Counted from the first letter of the stretch, positions 11,040 through 23,505 are shown. The stretch: 64,000 nucleotides of DNA from Meghimatium bilineatum (GCA_034231615.1 CM067318.1:31265723-31329722); one strand, 5' to 3'. The notes: generated by a model from the sequence alone, not told the origin. Numbers and translations are program-made.

Positions 11040-11255
11040 CTAGACTTACTGACAGATCCTTTTTTCTTATCTCTTGACCCACTCTTGGATCGTGCATCTT
11101 TCTTCCTGTCACTTGAAGTGCTTCTTGATTTGCGAGACCCACTACGGGATCGTTTTCCTTCATCAGATCGACTCCTGCTTCTCTTCCTTTCACGAGATTT
11201 GCTGCGACGATCACGGGATCGTCTGCGCTTTCTGTCACGTGACCTTGATCTGGAC
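11040..11255 (-). CDS. SR gene A exon 6 (RS domain)
   Basis: Acceptor AAG at 11258-11256, donor GTAAGTAAC from 11039, phase 2 on both sides. The translation is almost purely RS/RD/RK: SRSRDRKRRRSRDRRSKSRE, then KRSRSRSDEGKRSRSGSRKS, and it ends GSVSKSR. RS repeats are targets of SRPK/CLK kinases and drive nuclear-speckle localisation. The apparent ORFs in the other frames (such as MTESADD) are shadows; the SR frame is the one that joins exons 5 and 7. Confidence 0.92.
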
Positions 11256-11744
11256 CTTATGAAAACACAAAATTATGAATTTTCAGCACTGCTGTTCTGT
11301 GACATGTATTTCTAAATAATTGAGGCACAGCAAATATTGAGGACTTAACAGAAAATACAAAGATTATGGGAATAATGACAATAACAACCATAGTGTAACA
11401 CTTCTACTATCTAGCTGTAGAAGTTTTCACCTTTACATGCCTGCCTGTGACATACATACTGCCAATTGGACCGACATGTTGACAATTGTATTTGTTCTTT
11501 GTTTTATTGTTATTTTTTATATTTTATTATTTTATATTGAGTTTTCTTGTAACCTATTTACCTTATTTGCATTTACCTCTATTTGTCTGGTTACTGTTGC
11601 ACTTTCTTTTTGTCTGACATCCTCAGATATTTGGGTTATTTATATCCGTTTATTGACTAGCATTGAATTTGCTGTAATGTTTGATGCTAACACTCGCGTT
11701 TACAGCACTGAATGAATCCCATATCGGGGAACATTCAGTTTGCT

Positions 11745-11893
11745 GGCAATGCATGCTGAAGTCGGATGTGTTGGGCCGAAATGCGCAGTTATCGCAGCAA
11801 TGCTGTAAACCATGACACAACGCATTCCGTTCTCCGGACTACATCCTGCTAATCTGCAGGAGTTTGAGAACGAACACAGAAGAAGAAGCTGGC
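11745..11893 (+). mobile_element. SINE family 1 copy, 5'-truncated
   Basis: Starts within the GCTGAAGTCGGATGTGTTGG block, then ATCGCAGCAATGCTGTAAAC, CTCCGGACTACATCCTGCTA and GAGTTTGAGAACGAACACAG, ending GAAGAAGAAG. A good reference copy for the 3' half. It lies in intron 5 of gene A. Confidence 0.8.
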
Positions 11894-11899
11894 AATGCC

Positions 11900-13790
11900 T
11901 CCAGGCAAAAGTCACACACAACATTATCCTCATTTTATTTTATGTGAGTACAGGTACAGTAGGTTGCAAATAGAAAAAAAATGACCTTGCCATACTGTTG
12001 CTAAAGTTTTCCTTTTAGCATTATATCGCTTGTCCCTTCATTTTTATAATAACGGAACTCCAAAATATTAATACCTGATAATTTGTTTTCTACCTCGATC
12101 TATGCATGGGTTTTCGACTTTTGCAACATTTTTGGACCTTAAAGTTACATCCTCTGCCTATATATTGATCGGCTTATACACAAAATTAAATATACAGTAT
12201 GCCTGTTTTCTGTGGTTGGATAAGTGCTTTGAATAGATGGTTATGGTGGTAGAAATTCTTGTCTAGCTTGATGTAGTCCTATACATTCAAATAAGAAAAG
12301 TTGTACCGTTTTCTACAGATGATTACAATTTCTACAATTAGCATGTTCACATTGGTAGATCAACTAGTAAATGGTGCATTGATCTTTTCCACCAAGTTTA
12401 TGTTATCTTATGTATCTGCCCATTTCTTTCAGACATCTGACTTTCGGAGAAGTTGCTTAGGATATTGGAATATCAATTAGTACATGAAATAAAATCGCAA
12501 CTGAAGGTTTCACACGAGAAGTGGTGAAAAGAAAATTGGATTGTGCATCATGTCAATGTCCCAATGTCCTTGCACACATCTGTCCTTAAAATGCATTTTT
12601 GAAAAATAACATTCCATTGCTGCCCAAACCATCATACTCTTACATCACAACTAATCTTGCTCTGTGTATTTTTTTTGTATGTTGCTGCAACTTTAGAGAT
12701 CAATGAAACATAATAAATTTTGTGACTTTGAAGAGATTCAAGCCAACACTATGAAAGAAATGATGGCTACACCAATAAAGTACCTAAAAGAGGTGCTTCA
12801 TTCACCTTTAGCACCCAGATAAAAATTATGTAAACTTCCTCTGGAACCCGTTCATTTTTTATGATTAGTTTTTCTGCAAGTTTTTGATTTTTTTTACATA
12901 ACTTTTTTATTTTATTTATTGAGTTAATGATTTCAAATTTGTAGAAAATAGAGATAAGTGGATGCTGGTTATGGTTTGGAGGTGTTGTTTGCATGTGTGT
13001 CCGTGTTCAACCAAAATGGACAATGGGCACAATCATAAAAACAAATGCACATAAAGAGATAAGTTTCAAGGCCATCCGTAGATCTATCTGTAGAAAACCT
13101 GGCTCCTCAATTTACTCGCCATAACTGACAGCATTTACATCACTATGAAATGTTACCAACATCTCCCGCAAACCCTATACCTTGGTCTACATTACCTACA
13201 ACACTACATTACTTACAATAAATCAATATCTATATGAAGAATACACGACAAATGGCATCTACGAAGTTACGTCCACACATTGATTGAAAGCATCAAGAGA
13301 CAGAATAATACACAACGGGGCTTTCAAATACCACTGCAATATCAGGGATTATCACTCTAGTGCATAGCTATAATAATAGCATCATGGGAAATTAACGTGG
13401 AAGATTTTTGTCAGAGGCAACAAATGGCAACCTCAGGGTAATTGAAATTGACACTGGGAGTCCATAGAGATGGTAACTAGGTGACTAACGCTGGCATTGG
13501 ACTGCTACAAGTTCAACATCAGAGCTGGACTAAGTGTATACAATAACTTAGTATGTGAATCACAAGGGAACCACTTTGAAGGTAGGACCCAACTAGCCTA
13601 CATTTTCACACAAAAATTGTTCTGCTGCACTGGGAACTGTACCACACCATTAAAATACGAAGCCTGTGCATTACTAATAACTGCACTACTACTCCAGTCC
13701 TTTTTTCAAGTACATACATTATTGCAAACACAAAAATTCTCACAAGACACAAAGGAACAAACAAGACTCAGTGAGTCAAGTTCATTTACA
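11900..13790 (-). other. Intron 5 of gene A, no recognised element
   Basis: AT-rich sequence with homopolymers; no coding frame with family wording. The ORF at 13497-13907 on the plus strand overlaps exon 5 and is a shadow. Confidence 0.5.
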
Positions 13791-13793
13791 TAC

Positions 13794-13942
13794 CTATTCC
13801 TAGGAGACGGTGACCTCCATCGAGTGCCTCTTCCTCCGCCGCCACCTCCTCCTCCACGTCTCCCACTCCCACCAAATCTCAAATCAGGACAGTCACGTGC
13901 CCAATGACCAGTGCGACGACATCGGAAACATTCATCATAACT
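13794..13942 (-). CDS. SR gene A exon 5 (CCHC zinc knuckle)
   Basis: Acceptor CCCAG just above 13942, donor GGTATGT from 13793. The frame begins SYDECFRCRRTGHWARDCPD, a CX2CX4HX4C knuckle (residues 91-104), followed by a Gly/Arg stretch and WRSPSPRN. The acceptor was chosen by homology with gene B (GYDECFRC after CTCAG). An alternative acceptor (ATCAG at 13973) would add 30 nt, also in frame. Confidence 0.92.
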
Positions 13943-14164
13943 CTGGGAGGAAGAATCAGATCTTCGGTTTTGCTGATAGAAATCAATATTTAAAGTATTT
14001 TTATTTTATTTCATTAAAAATGGAGTATACAGCATTAAAGCATCCATTACACTCGTAACAAATATGAAGAAAAAACTTACTAAAAATATCTTCTAATAAA
14101 AAAACAATACAAATGTATAGATTACTAAAGAAGCATACTAAAACTAGTTTGCACATGTTTCCGG

Positions 14165-14335
14165 GCTGTCAAGATGGGTTGGATGTGGGGGTGATCTTCA
14201 TGTTTAATTTTTGACGTGTTGTGTGTAGTCTGTTCATATGTGCTTGTAGTTCTGATGTCTCTACTAGTATTAGGTCATCCGCAAAGAGTACTTTGTTACA
14301 TTCATGTTATCTTACATGAGTATGATAAACTCTAG
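14165..14335 (-). pseudogene. LINE RT fragment with FADD box
   Basis: On the minus strand this reads VLFADDLILVETSELQAHMN, the RT catalytic palm motif (FADD variant of YADD) and following helix, ending around KITPTSN. No longer frame continues. It is a small decayed insertion in intron 4 of gene A. Confidence 0.65.
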
Positions 14336-14339
14336 TCAT

Positions 14340-16225
14340 AGCGGATGCAGAAAAAGTATATATAATATTTCAGTATGACAAAACCCAACACAGAAGTCAG
14401 CATACAAATATTAAACCAAATATAAATGTATTTATTGATGTGATCACATTCAAGGTGATGCTATTGGTACCAGATTGCAACAACTATTGAAAGACAATTG
14501 TAGCAGGATACGGGAAAATAGCATGAGCATTATATTTGACATCAGGTCCTTGCCCATTAGAGACGCTTCTATTGGTAAAACTCTAGAGGTGACACCAATC
14601 ACTTTTAAAAAAAACTTGTTTAGCTAAGATCCATATTATATGTTGAATCTGCTCAGGCTTAATTTAAAACCACGACCTTTGCGTAGTTCAGAGTTCACGC
14701 TTTCTCTGAGTATTTACATGGTAGAAATATTATGTTGGGCTGATTGTTACAAAATTTTCAAAATTTATGAAGTTTTCACACAATTTGTTTGCAATAGAAG
14801 ATATGTTCGTATGTACACTGATGACACAGTCGTAATTACGATGGAAATATGCATGATGAAGGTAATTTGCTTACAAAATATAACGTGGAAAGTTACATTG
14901 AAGTTCCTTTATTAGACAGGCCTAATTTTTCAGATGAGGAGTAAATTTGTGGTACTAATTGAGACATCATGAATTTCGCAAGTGTGATGTCGTTTTTTAG
15001 TAGAAGTTGAGAATTTTGTAGTAAATGGACCTGTATATAACCTTGATGAAATAGACGAGTTTTATCAAATTGCAGTCCATCAGACAAATTGGTCTGAAAC
15101 ATAACACAAAGAACAAACCAAGGAAAGAAGACACATGCTGAACATCTGCAACTGCCAGTGAAATAAAACGTCTTTTTTTTGTATTTATATAATGATGGGC
15201 ATGCATATTCCACCTGAGTGTGGCATGTATTGGAGTACAGATGACGGGTTAAATGTTTCAGGAATATCAATCTATTTGCGAAAATATCTCAATGTTTCCG
15301 TCTCAATATGACTCCATTAAGCAGCACCCTCAAGACACACAAATATTTTCCCCCACATTATTTTTAGTTTGGCAGTTAATTTTTTTTAGCAGGTATTAAT
15401 TTATTTTTGATAATCATGCGAGTCTGTTGATTTTTCTATTGATTTGCCAAGTCTGAGTGTGATAAGACAGACGTTTTAAAGAAAATGCATTTTTAAAATC
15501 ACCATATTGACAATTTAGTGGAGTTGTTCCCATTGTCTTAGTGATGGGGGAGTGACAATGGAGAAATATCTTAGTGGGAAAGGGTTAAGCATATAAATTA
15601 CATCTCGGTACCTAGCCGAAGCAACTGTTTGCATTGTGAAAATATTGCATTGTGCCAGGTTTCCTATACCTTCTTTCAACCCTGCTATTACTTTCCAAGT
15701 GTCAAAGATTCCCAACATTAAAAACCAGAGGGATATTATGGGATGCAAACATCAATACGAACTCCCAACTGTTACAGGCAGATGTATAATAAATATTGTT
15801 CTCACTGGTTCATTTTATTTCCTAAAATGACTATGTTCTATAAACAATTTTATCCAAAGAAATTTTTAAAATTTATTTATATTTTGCTCTGTTGTAGTTT
15901 AAAATATAATAAAAATTAAATAATGTGTGTGTGATATATTAAGTTTATTTGAAACAGATACACAGAATTATCATTTTATGTTATGATTATAGAGACAGAA
16001 TAATCAACAAATAAGTAAGCAGAATTAAACAAAGTAGACCGAATATATAAAGCAATATGTGATCAAAGGTAACAAATGTGGAAACAAACAGCAAACAAAT
16101 ATAATACAATGGAAATATGCAGTATAACAGGAAAATGTGCAATTAAAAATAGAAATTATATTACAAGTAGTGGTGTGGTGTTGAAATAGGAAATTAAAAT
16201 GACTTCCAAGCAACATTCAGTTTCT
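14340..16225 (-). other. Intron 4 of gene A, no recognised element
   Basis: AT-rich, with short unsupported ORFs on both strands. Confidence 0.45.
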
Positions 16226-16226
16226 C

Positions 16227-16640
16227 TTAACTTTTAGGACCCTGGATTAAAATTACGCAATTTTTTGCCCTGCACCTGGATTCTTTTTTGGAAACTGCAT
16301 TATTTATGGTGTTTGGTAAATGCTATAACATTTTTTGTTCGTAAAGATATCATGAAGATTGCGGGAAAATCTCAAAACGCCATTTAAAAAATGACAAATA
16401 TACAATTTCTTGACAACACTAATACTTGAGTTATGTGTGGCAACATTGATCAAATCATCCTAAATACTTATTCCTAATAATTCATATCCAAACTAATATA
16501 ATATGGACTGAACAAACTAATAAAACATGATGAAATCGCATACAGCGTCCGCTTTTAGAATGTGACAAATTCCTAGCTTCGTGTGGTGGGAATTCTATGT
16601 CATATAAGCTTAACTTTGTGCGATTCCGTACTCATGAATC
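16227..16640 (-). mobile_element. piggyBac-like MITE, partial copy
   Basis: TTAA at 16227-16230 is followed by CTTTTAGGACCCTGGATTAA, matching the right end of the complete copy at 40131-41039 (CCTTTAGGGCTCTGAATTAA, reverse complement). The shared interior includes the TTATTGATGGTG-like and ATTCCTAGCTTC blocks. The far end is degraded. Confidence 0.65.
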
Positions 16641-16738
16641 TGAGCATAGAAACGAGGGGTGAATGAAACACCTACAGGCCCAAGTTACATAATGTCAGTG
16701 GATATGGTCACCTATAAAGCTCATACGATTAAACTTAC

Positions 16739-16825
16739 CATTCTTCTGTCCTTCCCTCCTTTGGCCCATTCAACTATGATGCTCTGACCATTTAGTTCTC
16801 TCCCATGCTCATATTTCACACAATC
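16739..16825 (-). CDS. SR gene A exon 4 (RRM C-terminal half)
   Basis: 87 nt, phase 0 on both sides: acceptor CTCCAG, donor GTAAGTTT. Encodes DCVKYEHGRELNGQSIIVEW and AKGGKDRRM, i.e. helix 2 and strand 4 of the RRM (residues 58-86). The same length and junctions as gene B exon 4, with 21 of 29 residues identical by eye. Confidence 0.94.
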
Positions 16826-18854
16826 CTGGAGGTAGAGTAGTAAATATCCATATGAGTAACAGAAATTATTCCCACGTGTCTATAACCTATCACTGCTATC
16901 AAATGATGGAAAAACTACTAATCATTGGAAAGTACCATAAAGGTTTACAATACAGCTCAGAAACTATTAATAATAAACTTTTGAGACTTTATGTTAAACA
17001 TACAATTAATCTTTTTTTTTAAACTTTGAAATTAGACGAAAATGAACTGAAATTTATATAGTAAGCATACTTTATATAAATAAACATTAACAATATAAAT
17101 TTGATGAAATATTAAGAATGAAACAAATTTCTCTAAATAATTCTTGCACTCAACATCACAAAAGACAAGTAAAGAGATAAGCAACTGGAAAAGTGAAAAC
17201 TTTCTTAATACTGTTCTAAGATGATTTTTCACATCTACACAAATTACATTTTAAATACTATAAATGTATTTCACAAGCATACACCAAATAGTTTTGAAGT
17301 ATAAACCTCACAATACCAGACTTTATGAGATGATCAGTTCTCTTCCTCACTAATTTCTAGTGAACCAATTACAGCTGGATTGACTGCAGTGTACAGAAGC
17401 CAGGAACTAAACCTGATCCCTTTCAACTGAAAATTAAGTTCAAATGTCATGCTGGCCACAAAAAACATGTGCCGAAAACAGCACATGTGATAATTCAATC
17501 TGCATGACCATTTACACTATTTCAGTTGTCATTTGTACAAGGTATGTGCACATATAAAAGGAAATACCTTCTTTAAGTCTGACAAAGACCACAAAATCTA
17601 CCCCACATTATCAATTATGAAAATAAAATATTTTGCTATAAACAAACAAGTTCATAGAGATTAAATACAGGAATATTAAGAAAATGAGAACATGCAGTGT
17701 TTATTTCATATTTATGAACTAGATTTGTGTTATGAACCAGCTTTATTGCACATGGTTCTCCCATAATTTCTCAGCTGCCTAGCCAGTGGTTGACAAGAGA
17801 CAGCCTGCCTAGTGTCGCCTACAGCATTTGCTCAGTAGCAATAGCGACATTTCTTAATCTTATCAAGGAATAGCCCTGGTACCCAACCCATTTCCAGGTG
17901 GTTGGGAGGACCACAGAATTTATTTTTTATGCATATGACAAGTGAACTGGAGAGCAAAGTCACTTGGTCAGCAGACGAATGTCATTTCACCGCAGCCTCC
18001 AGGATTACTGGAGACCATGACAAGAACTCATTGTTTAAATGCATTGTTCAGTAAGTCTGTAACATAGATGTGTTGATGTTTGCAAAGTGTGTTCATGAAT
18101 ATGTGGTGTTAACAGTTAACAAGATACACACATGCACACATTAGGCAATAAAATATACAATGAAAGACATACTGGTCGGACCAAGCTGGAAGTGGCTCTG
18201 TGTAACTAGGTCACAGTCCAAGCTCAAAGGACACATAGCAAAGTAGGTCAGGGTCACTTAGGCTAGCAATGGCATGGGCGTGTGTGCCGAAAGAGGATCT
18301 CTCCACCAATGCAGACTACACTGAGCAAGGGGAAAGCTTTAGGTGCCAATGAGAGTGCAGTTCTGAGCTCAAACTCCTGTTGACAAGTGCCTGGAGCATC
18401 ACTGATTGTACTGATAGCAGCTAGGTGGTCCTCTCCAAGTCAGCATAGTAAATGCATTTTTCTACTATATTTACAATTCGGCAATATGAATAAATGCTTT
18501 ATATCTTTAAAATTACATCTTTCATTTACAAAAATATTCAGAAAAAATATTATTCCATTACGAGAAATTGCCAATTACCCAGAATATGCACATTTAACTT
18601 AATGCAATTATATGCATTAATTAATCTATGAAGTTTTCCCTTAGCAATAAACACATTTAAGTTAATTCCCCCCCCCCTTCCCAAAATGATGGAATTCTAA
18701 AATAAATATTTATCATAATTATTTTTCAATAATTTAAATGACAATATAAAAACTGAGACAGTTACGCTTCTTTATAAACCGAAATATTTGTTTAAACAAT
18801 TGCTGTTAAGAACAATAGAAGACAATTTATCAAAATAAAATAAATTCTGTCAAC

Positions 18855-19190
18855 AGTCAGTCAGTGCAAGGTGACCAATGAAGCGCTGGAAGTTTCTGAT
18901 TGGCCCAGGAATCGAGACTGAAGCAGACCAGGCAAGGTTAGGTAAGGCAGCCAATGTCATGATTAGCAGTGGTATCACTCTCAATTCATATTCCCCCTAC
19001 ACTGGTACGCAAGAGAGGGGTCGCTGCCCTGGAACAGTACTGATGACAAGGAAACGGTTAACTGGATCAAGTGTGGCTAGAGTGCTTACGGCTTGACTGT
19101 TTGACCAGATGAAAAAAAAAACACACAACGGGAATGTCAGTCAAGTGGCATTTAGTAGCACTGGTGTTGTGTCCTGGCTGACTGACATTC
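18855..19190. repeat. Possible TIR-bounded repeat
   Basis: CAGTCAGTCAGTGCAAGG at the left faces its near complement CCTGGCTGACTGACATTC at the right. More GC-rich than the surrounding intron 3. No transposase frame. A weak call. Confidence 0.3.
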
Positions 19191-19487
19191 ATAATATTAT
19201 AAATACAAATGCTATATTTAATACTATATTATGTGTCACAAATTGCTAGATTTGAGTCTCCACCAACATACACCCTTTTAATAGCACAAAAAATTAAACT
19301 TTATCATGATGTGCTTGTTCATTCGGATCCCCAAGAATTATGAGCAATAAGGCTCTTCGTAGGGCACCTTTTATGCAATAGGAAAGTTTCTCCAGAGGTT
19401 TTTTTTCATACCCAGAAAGATTCAACACTCAGCGGCATGCAATGTCTTGAAAAGAAGCCTCTACCTATGGAAGTAAACTTTATTATA

Positions 19488-19615
19488 TTCTTCTGTATTT
19501 GTTCTCATACTCTTGAAAATTAGCGGATGTAGTCCAGAGAACAAAATGTATGTCATAGTTTACAGCTTGACTCTGATATATGTGCCTTTCTGCCTAACAC
19601 ATTTACCATAATATC
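19488..19615 (-). mobile_element. SINE family 1 copy, 5'-truncated
   Basis: Minus strand: TTCTTCTGTATTTGTTCTCA, then GGATGTAGTCCAGAGAACAA and the TTTACAGCTTGACTCTGATA block. The head is missing. Confidence 0.65.
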
Positions 19616-19935
19616 AAATACTTTATATAAATTCTTTATTGGATATATATTTTTATTGTTATATCTAAAGTACAGGTGCACAGTGGTGGAAACTCATCAT
19701 ATATTTATAAATAAATAACAATTCTATGATCTTTAGTACTTTATAATATAATTTCACAAGCATTAAATTTTAAATCACATTAAATCAAAGTTACATTGTA
19801 AATTAGCTATTTAAGCTTTAACAAAATATTGACCTGCACAAGCTATTCAGAAATTTTCATTTATTCTATAATAAATTATCACTTTAATTGAAACTTATAT
19901 TTAATTAATGCGCTACAAAAAACACGAAAACTTAC

Positions 19936-19976
19936 TTCTGCATCTCGCCTATCCTCAAAGTCAATAAAAGCATACG
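19936..19976 (-). CDS. SR gene A exon 3 (RNP1)
   Basis: 41 nt. Acceptor TTTCAG, donor GTAAGT. Completes an Ala codon, then YAFIDFEDRRDAE: the RRM RNP1 strand (residues 43-50, MAYAFIDF). It sits between phase-1 and phase-0 introns, exactly as in gene B. Confidence 0.95.
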
Positions 19977-20129
19977 CTGAAACATTTAATGTATTTTATA
20001 CACATTGCAGAAATTAAATAGTTTGGTAGGACAGTATGAATTGATTCATCAAAATTATGCATTTTGTAAATTCAACAATTTGGAAACCTAATGTAGTACA
20101 GAAGAACTGCAAGTACATAAACTTATGAG

Positions 20130-20205
20130 GATCTCTGTGTGTGGTGTAGTGATTAATCTGGCCACCTTATGTTCGTTAAAGAGATCATACCGTTTGAATT
20201 TGGCC
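20130..20205 (+). repeat. tRNA-like SINE head
   Basis: GTGGTGTAGTGATTAATCTG resembles a Pol III A box region and CCGTTTGAATTTGGCCC a degenerate B box, spaced about 40 bp apart. It is not a tRNA gene: no cloverleaf with paired acceptor stem is evident. Confidence 0.5.
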
Positions 20206-20439
20206 CATGTCATTTTGTTTACAAAGTTGATTTTTTTTCTGAAATCCATAGCAATTATCACGAAGCTACTGAACCATGTGCTATGCGTGGTAGGTACTCT
20301 CAATAGATGGTGCACGAATTTGCTGAGAGGATAGGAGACAAGAGGGCCGTCTCCAGAAAACTCTTCTACTCCTGACAACAAAGGGTTTCAGCCAACAGAT
20401 AGAATCTAGTAGCTGTTGATGATTTGACAAATATATCCA

Positions 20440-20510
20440 GTGAACTGGAAATTGAACCTTGGATCACTAGATTAGGAGGCCATTTAACCCCTTAGCTTCC
20501 ACAACTTGTA
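20440..20510 (-). repeat. tRNA-like SINE head, opposite strand
   Basis: On the minus strand: GGTTAAATGGCCTCCTAATC, then CCAAGGTTCAATTTCCAG, which has a good B box. It faces the head at 20130, so two tRNA-like ends point toward each other about 230 bp apart in intron 2 of gene A. Confidence 0.5.
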
Positions 20511-20727
20511 AAACGCATTTGCTAAAATTATATGTCTTGTTCTGAAATTCAGTGAAAAACAGCAGCACTTTTGTAGCTACTATATGTTGTCATGGCCCAC
20601 AAGGGAGTAAAGAAAATAACACTGGGATGTGAAGCATGTGGACTGCTTTAAAGTAGAAAGATGCAGATATCCACAGCAAAGTTCTAATATTCACAGCATA
20701 TTACTAATTAATTTGACAAGCAAACCT

Positions 20728-21035
20728 GCAGCTTCAGCATTTTTTACATTGTGAGTCTATCCTGACATTTTGTAGTCCTTGCACATTATAACCATGTTTA
20801 TGGTTTGCTGGAAATCTCATAACCTATACCATTTTATGGACCATTTAATAAACCCATCTACTGTCAGAAACAACCTTTCCTTCAATCAACAGGTCATCTG
20901 CTAGGAGCTCATCACAAGAGCCAATCAATTCTCCAGCTTCAGCATTTTTCCCATTGGAATTCTATCCCAATATTTAGTGTACCCATAACCCCATTTATGG
21001 TTTACTGGATTTTTCTTAACATACAATTTTTACTG
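20728..21035. repeat. Diverged tandem duplication, period about 207 bp
   Basis: CAGCTTCAGCATTTTTTACA (20730) recurs as CAGCTTCAGCATTTTTCCCA (20936). Both are followed by a TCTATCC block, ATAACC and TTTATGGTTT-C-TGGA. Diverged, not a satellite. Confidence 0.6.
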
Positions 21036-21930
21036 ATAGATTCAAACTCTTCATGTGCATGGAATCATGCAAGATCACAATTTATGGCCAAGACAATATC
21101 TGCAGGTTAAAACTAATCTTAAAAAGGAAAAAATGCAAGATAAGAAGTACTTTTATAAATTCCTAAAAATAAGATTTTCCAAGAGAATAATAAGGATCTG
21201 GCTGTGATACAAATGTTCATGAACTGCAGCTGAGAGCTTCCTATGTAAAAAAAAGAGTTCAGCAGATAATAAAACACTAGCTGAAAGTGCAATGGTGAAT
21301 TCTCTCTCTTAAAGTTATGACTGCAAATTAATATTGGTTAATAATATAAAATATTTCATTTTCTATTTTAATATTCTCATCAGAGTCCACTGGACAATTT
21401 TATAAGTGCTCCAATGACAGCTTCAACCTATTAGCACCTTGGCCATGTATCACCTCAATCATTATCCTCGACACTCATATGTCCTGTCACGAATATAAAA
21501 GATATCTTTCTGGTCATATATCATGTAAAATACTCTACCCACTGATGGCGGATGACTCCTGAATCAACATTACGGAGCATGTCCACTGAGTCACTAAATA
21601 TGCATGCTTGAGAATAGTCCTATGACAGCCATAATCTCCATTGCATGACTGCCCATGGCTGCAGTGAAGCTGGATTCTTTGACAGTTTTCTCACCAGACT
21701 GTGCAAAAAAAAGTATGACTGTGTCCTAAAGTATAACAATTCACAGGTCAGAATATGCATTTTCTATTTTTATGTATTCTACCAATTTCTGAATACTTAA
21801 GTACGGTCTGCCCCTAAAATACATATGTTGTACTTGGTTTCCTTTTTTCCTTCTACAAGTAAAATGTATACTTACAGTATTGTAGCACACTGAATTTTAA
21901 AAACATCAATTAAAATGATGCTTGGCTTAC

Positions 21931-21942
21931 CCATTTCAGTTC
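21931..21942 (-). CDS. SR gene A exon 2 (12-nt micro-exon)
   Basis: GAACTGAAATGG on the minus strand, between acceptor CATCAG and donor GTAAGC. It encodes the second part of Gly40, then Thr-Glu-Met and the first base of Ala44. It is required to keep the RRM in frame with the invariant K-Y-G and A-Y-A-F ends. Gene B has GGTCGGAAATGG in the same place. Micro-exons this short are normally missed by gene finders. Confidence 0.9.
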
Positions 21943-22137
21943 CTGATGAGAGAGAAAAATTAATGTATATTATATCATTTATTGCATCTAAAACATAGCT
22001 TCTTCATGCAATTTTTGTTTAATTAATTAATTCTTTTCCTACGTAGCATCTTTTAATCAATTCACAGGTTGCATCTGGGATTATATGACATTTTTTAAAA
22101 GATTAAAATTTTGTTGTGCTAATAATCATCATTTTGG

Positions 22138-22463
22138 CTGAATCCTAGTTTGATTCTCCACTGTGACCTTTGGTCTACTTTCGAGGTATATTCTGACCTT
22201 TGTTGTGTTATTTGGCAAGCTCTGTGTATCACTGATTATATCACTCCGTGTATAGCACGCAGAAATACTGATCGCTCAGTACAAATCATAGGAAAATTTA
22301 ACAAATTATATAAATTTTAAAAGAAACAATGATAATAAGTTCGTTTTGTGTCTAGATTAAAACTCAGTGATGTCACATCCCGGCAGCCATTAATTTAATT
22401 GGTGTTACATGGAACTCCGTGACAACAGTGTGCTATAAATAGTGACTTAAACTAGGATTCAAC
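22138..22463. mobile_element. TIR element, TATA-palindrome family (short copy)
   Basis: Inverted ends CTGAATCCTAGTTT and AAACTAGGATTCA. Flanking duplication CATCATTTTGG (22127-22137) and CATCATTTTTGG (22464-22475). The right end has ACTCCGTGACAACAGTGTGC followed by TATAAATAG. No coding capacity (326 bp). In intron 1 of gene A. Confidence 0.7.
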
Positions 22464-22625
22464 CATCATTTTTGGTATTTATATCAAAATGGTTCTAATT
22501 GAAAGCGTAATATGTCGACATTATTTTTATAAGTTATTGATAAATTTTGAACATTTGTAATCTCATACTTTCAAATCTCAGAGAACCGGTCTGATTATTT
22601 GGGGAAAACAAACATAATTGAACCA

Positions 22626-22780
22626 CTATGTTCCGCCGAAGACCATTGTTGGCAAATAAAACGTCAACGCAACGCATTTCCATTCCCTGGACTACATCCT
22701 GTTGGAAATCTAATAAGACCATGGTCCTGCTATAAGAGGGATCCAGCAGGAGTTTGAGAATGAATGCTGATGAAGAGAAT
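22626..22780 (+). mobile_element. SINE subfamily 2 copy
   Basis: GCAAATAAAACGTC, CCTGGACTACATCCTGTTGG, ATGGTCCTGCTATAAGAG and GAGTTTGAGAATGAATGCTG, ending GATGAAGAGA. Lies between two copies of the TATA-palindrome TIR element. Confidence 0.75.
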
Positions 22781-22798
22781 AAACTATACATTTTTGGG

Positions 22799-23505
22799 CT
22801 GAAGTACAGTATAGTTCTCCACTATGATCTTTGCTCTAGCTTCGAGGTGTTTTCTAACCTTTGTGTCGTGATTGCCTTGCAGAGTGCTAGTATTGTATGA
22901 TTTAGTTTCGAATATAAGTAGTATTTAAAATTAATATTTATTTAAAACGATTACATTAGAGTTAGTATTCAGCCTGGGGTTAGGATCAGTTTCTAGTGTT
23001 AATTCTAACCTCTTGTTAGAATTAAAGTAAATTATTATTATGTACAATAGCAGGAAGATATAATTTAAGGGACATGCGCAGTGGTATACATTAGCAGACA
23101 GAATTGAACAATTATGGCTCTATGCTGTTACTTGTGATCTTACTTTCTTTATAAATTCATATATGGAGAAGAAAGCATGTGAAGTTGAATGATATATTAG
23201 TAATTGGAAGCGCTTGCATTAGAGTTAGTGTTAAGGAGTAGAATAAGTGTTTAGTATTTAGAATTAGGGTAGATTATTATTATATAGAATAGCGGGAATA
23301 TTAATAGAATTCGTTTCTGTAATTAAAAAAGTGTATCCAGCAGAGAATGCTAAGGTAAGTGTCTGGTTTTATTCATTCATATTGTTACAGTTTCTCAACC
23401 CTACGGATAATTGATGTGTTAGGGAGATCTATGATGTCAGCTAGTTAAAAATGTAGACAGCGTGCTATTTATAGCACAGTGGAGAACTATTCTGTACTTT
23501 TACCA
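22799..23505. mobile_element. TIR element, TATA-palindrome family (long copy)
   Basis: Ends AAGTACAGTATAGTTCTCCA and, on the other strand at the right, AAGTACAGAATAGTTCTCCA: a strong inverted pair of about 26 bp. Flanks CATTTTTGGG and CATTTTTTG resemble a target duplication. The right end carries GATGTCAGCTAG and GTGCTATTTATAGCACAGTG. The interior has several TTAGAATTA-type short repeats and no ORF. Confidence 0.72.

Noticed and set aside
11074..11315. Plus-strand ORFs rich in Asp/Arg/Leu opposite SR gene A exon 6
   Set aside because: The complement of RS-repeat codons; the minus-strand frame joins cleanly to exons 5 and 7.
13497..13907. 136-aa plus-strand ORF ending in a proline run
   Set aside because: The proline run is the antisense of the Gly-rich linker of exon 5; the upstream part has no family wording.
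20130..20205. Genuine tRNA gene
   Set aside because: No acceptor-stem pairing or anticodon loop could be laid out; treated as a SINE head.
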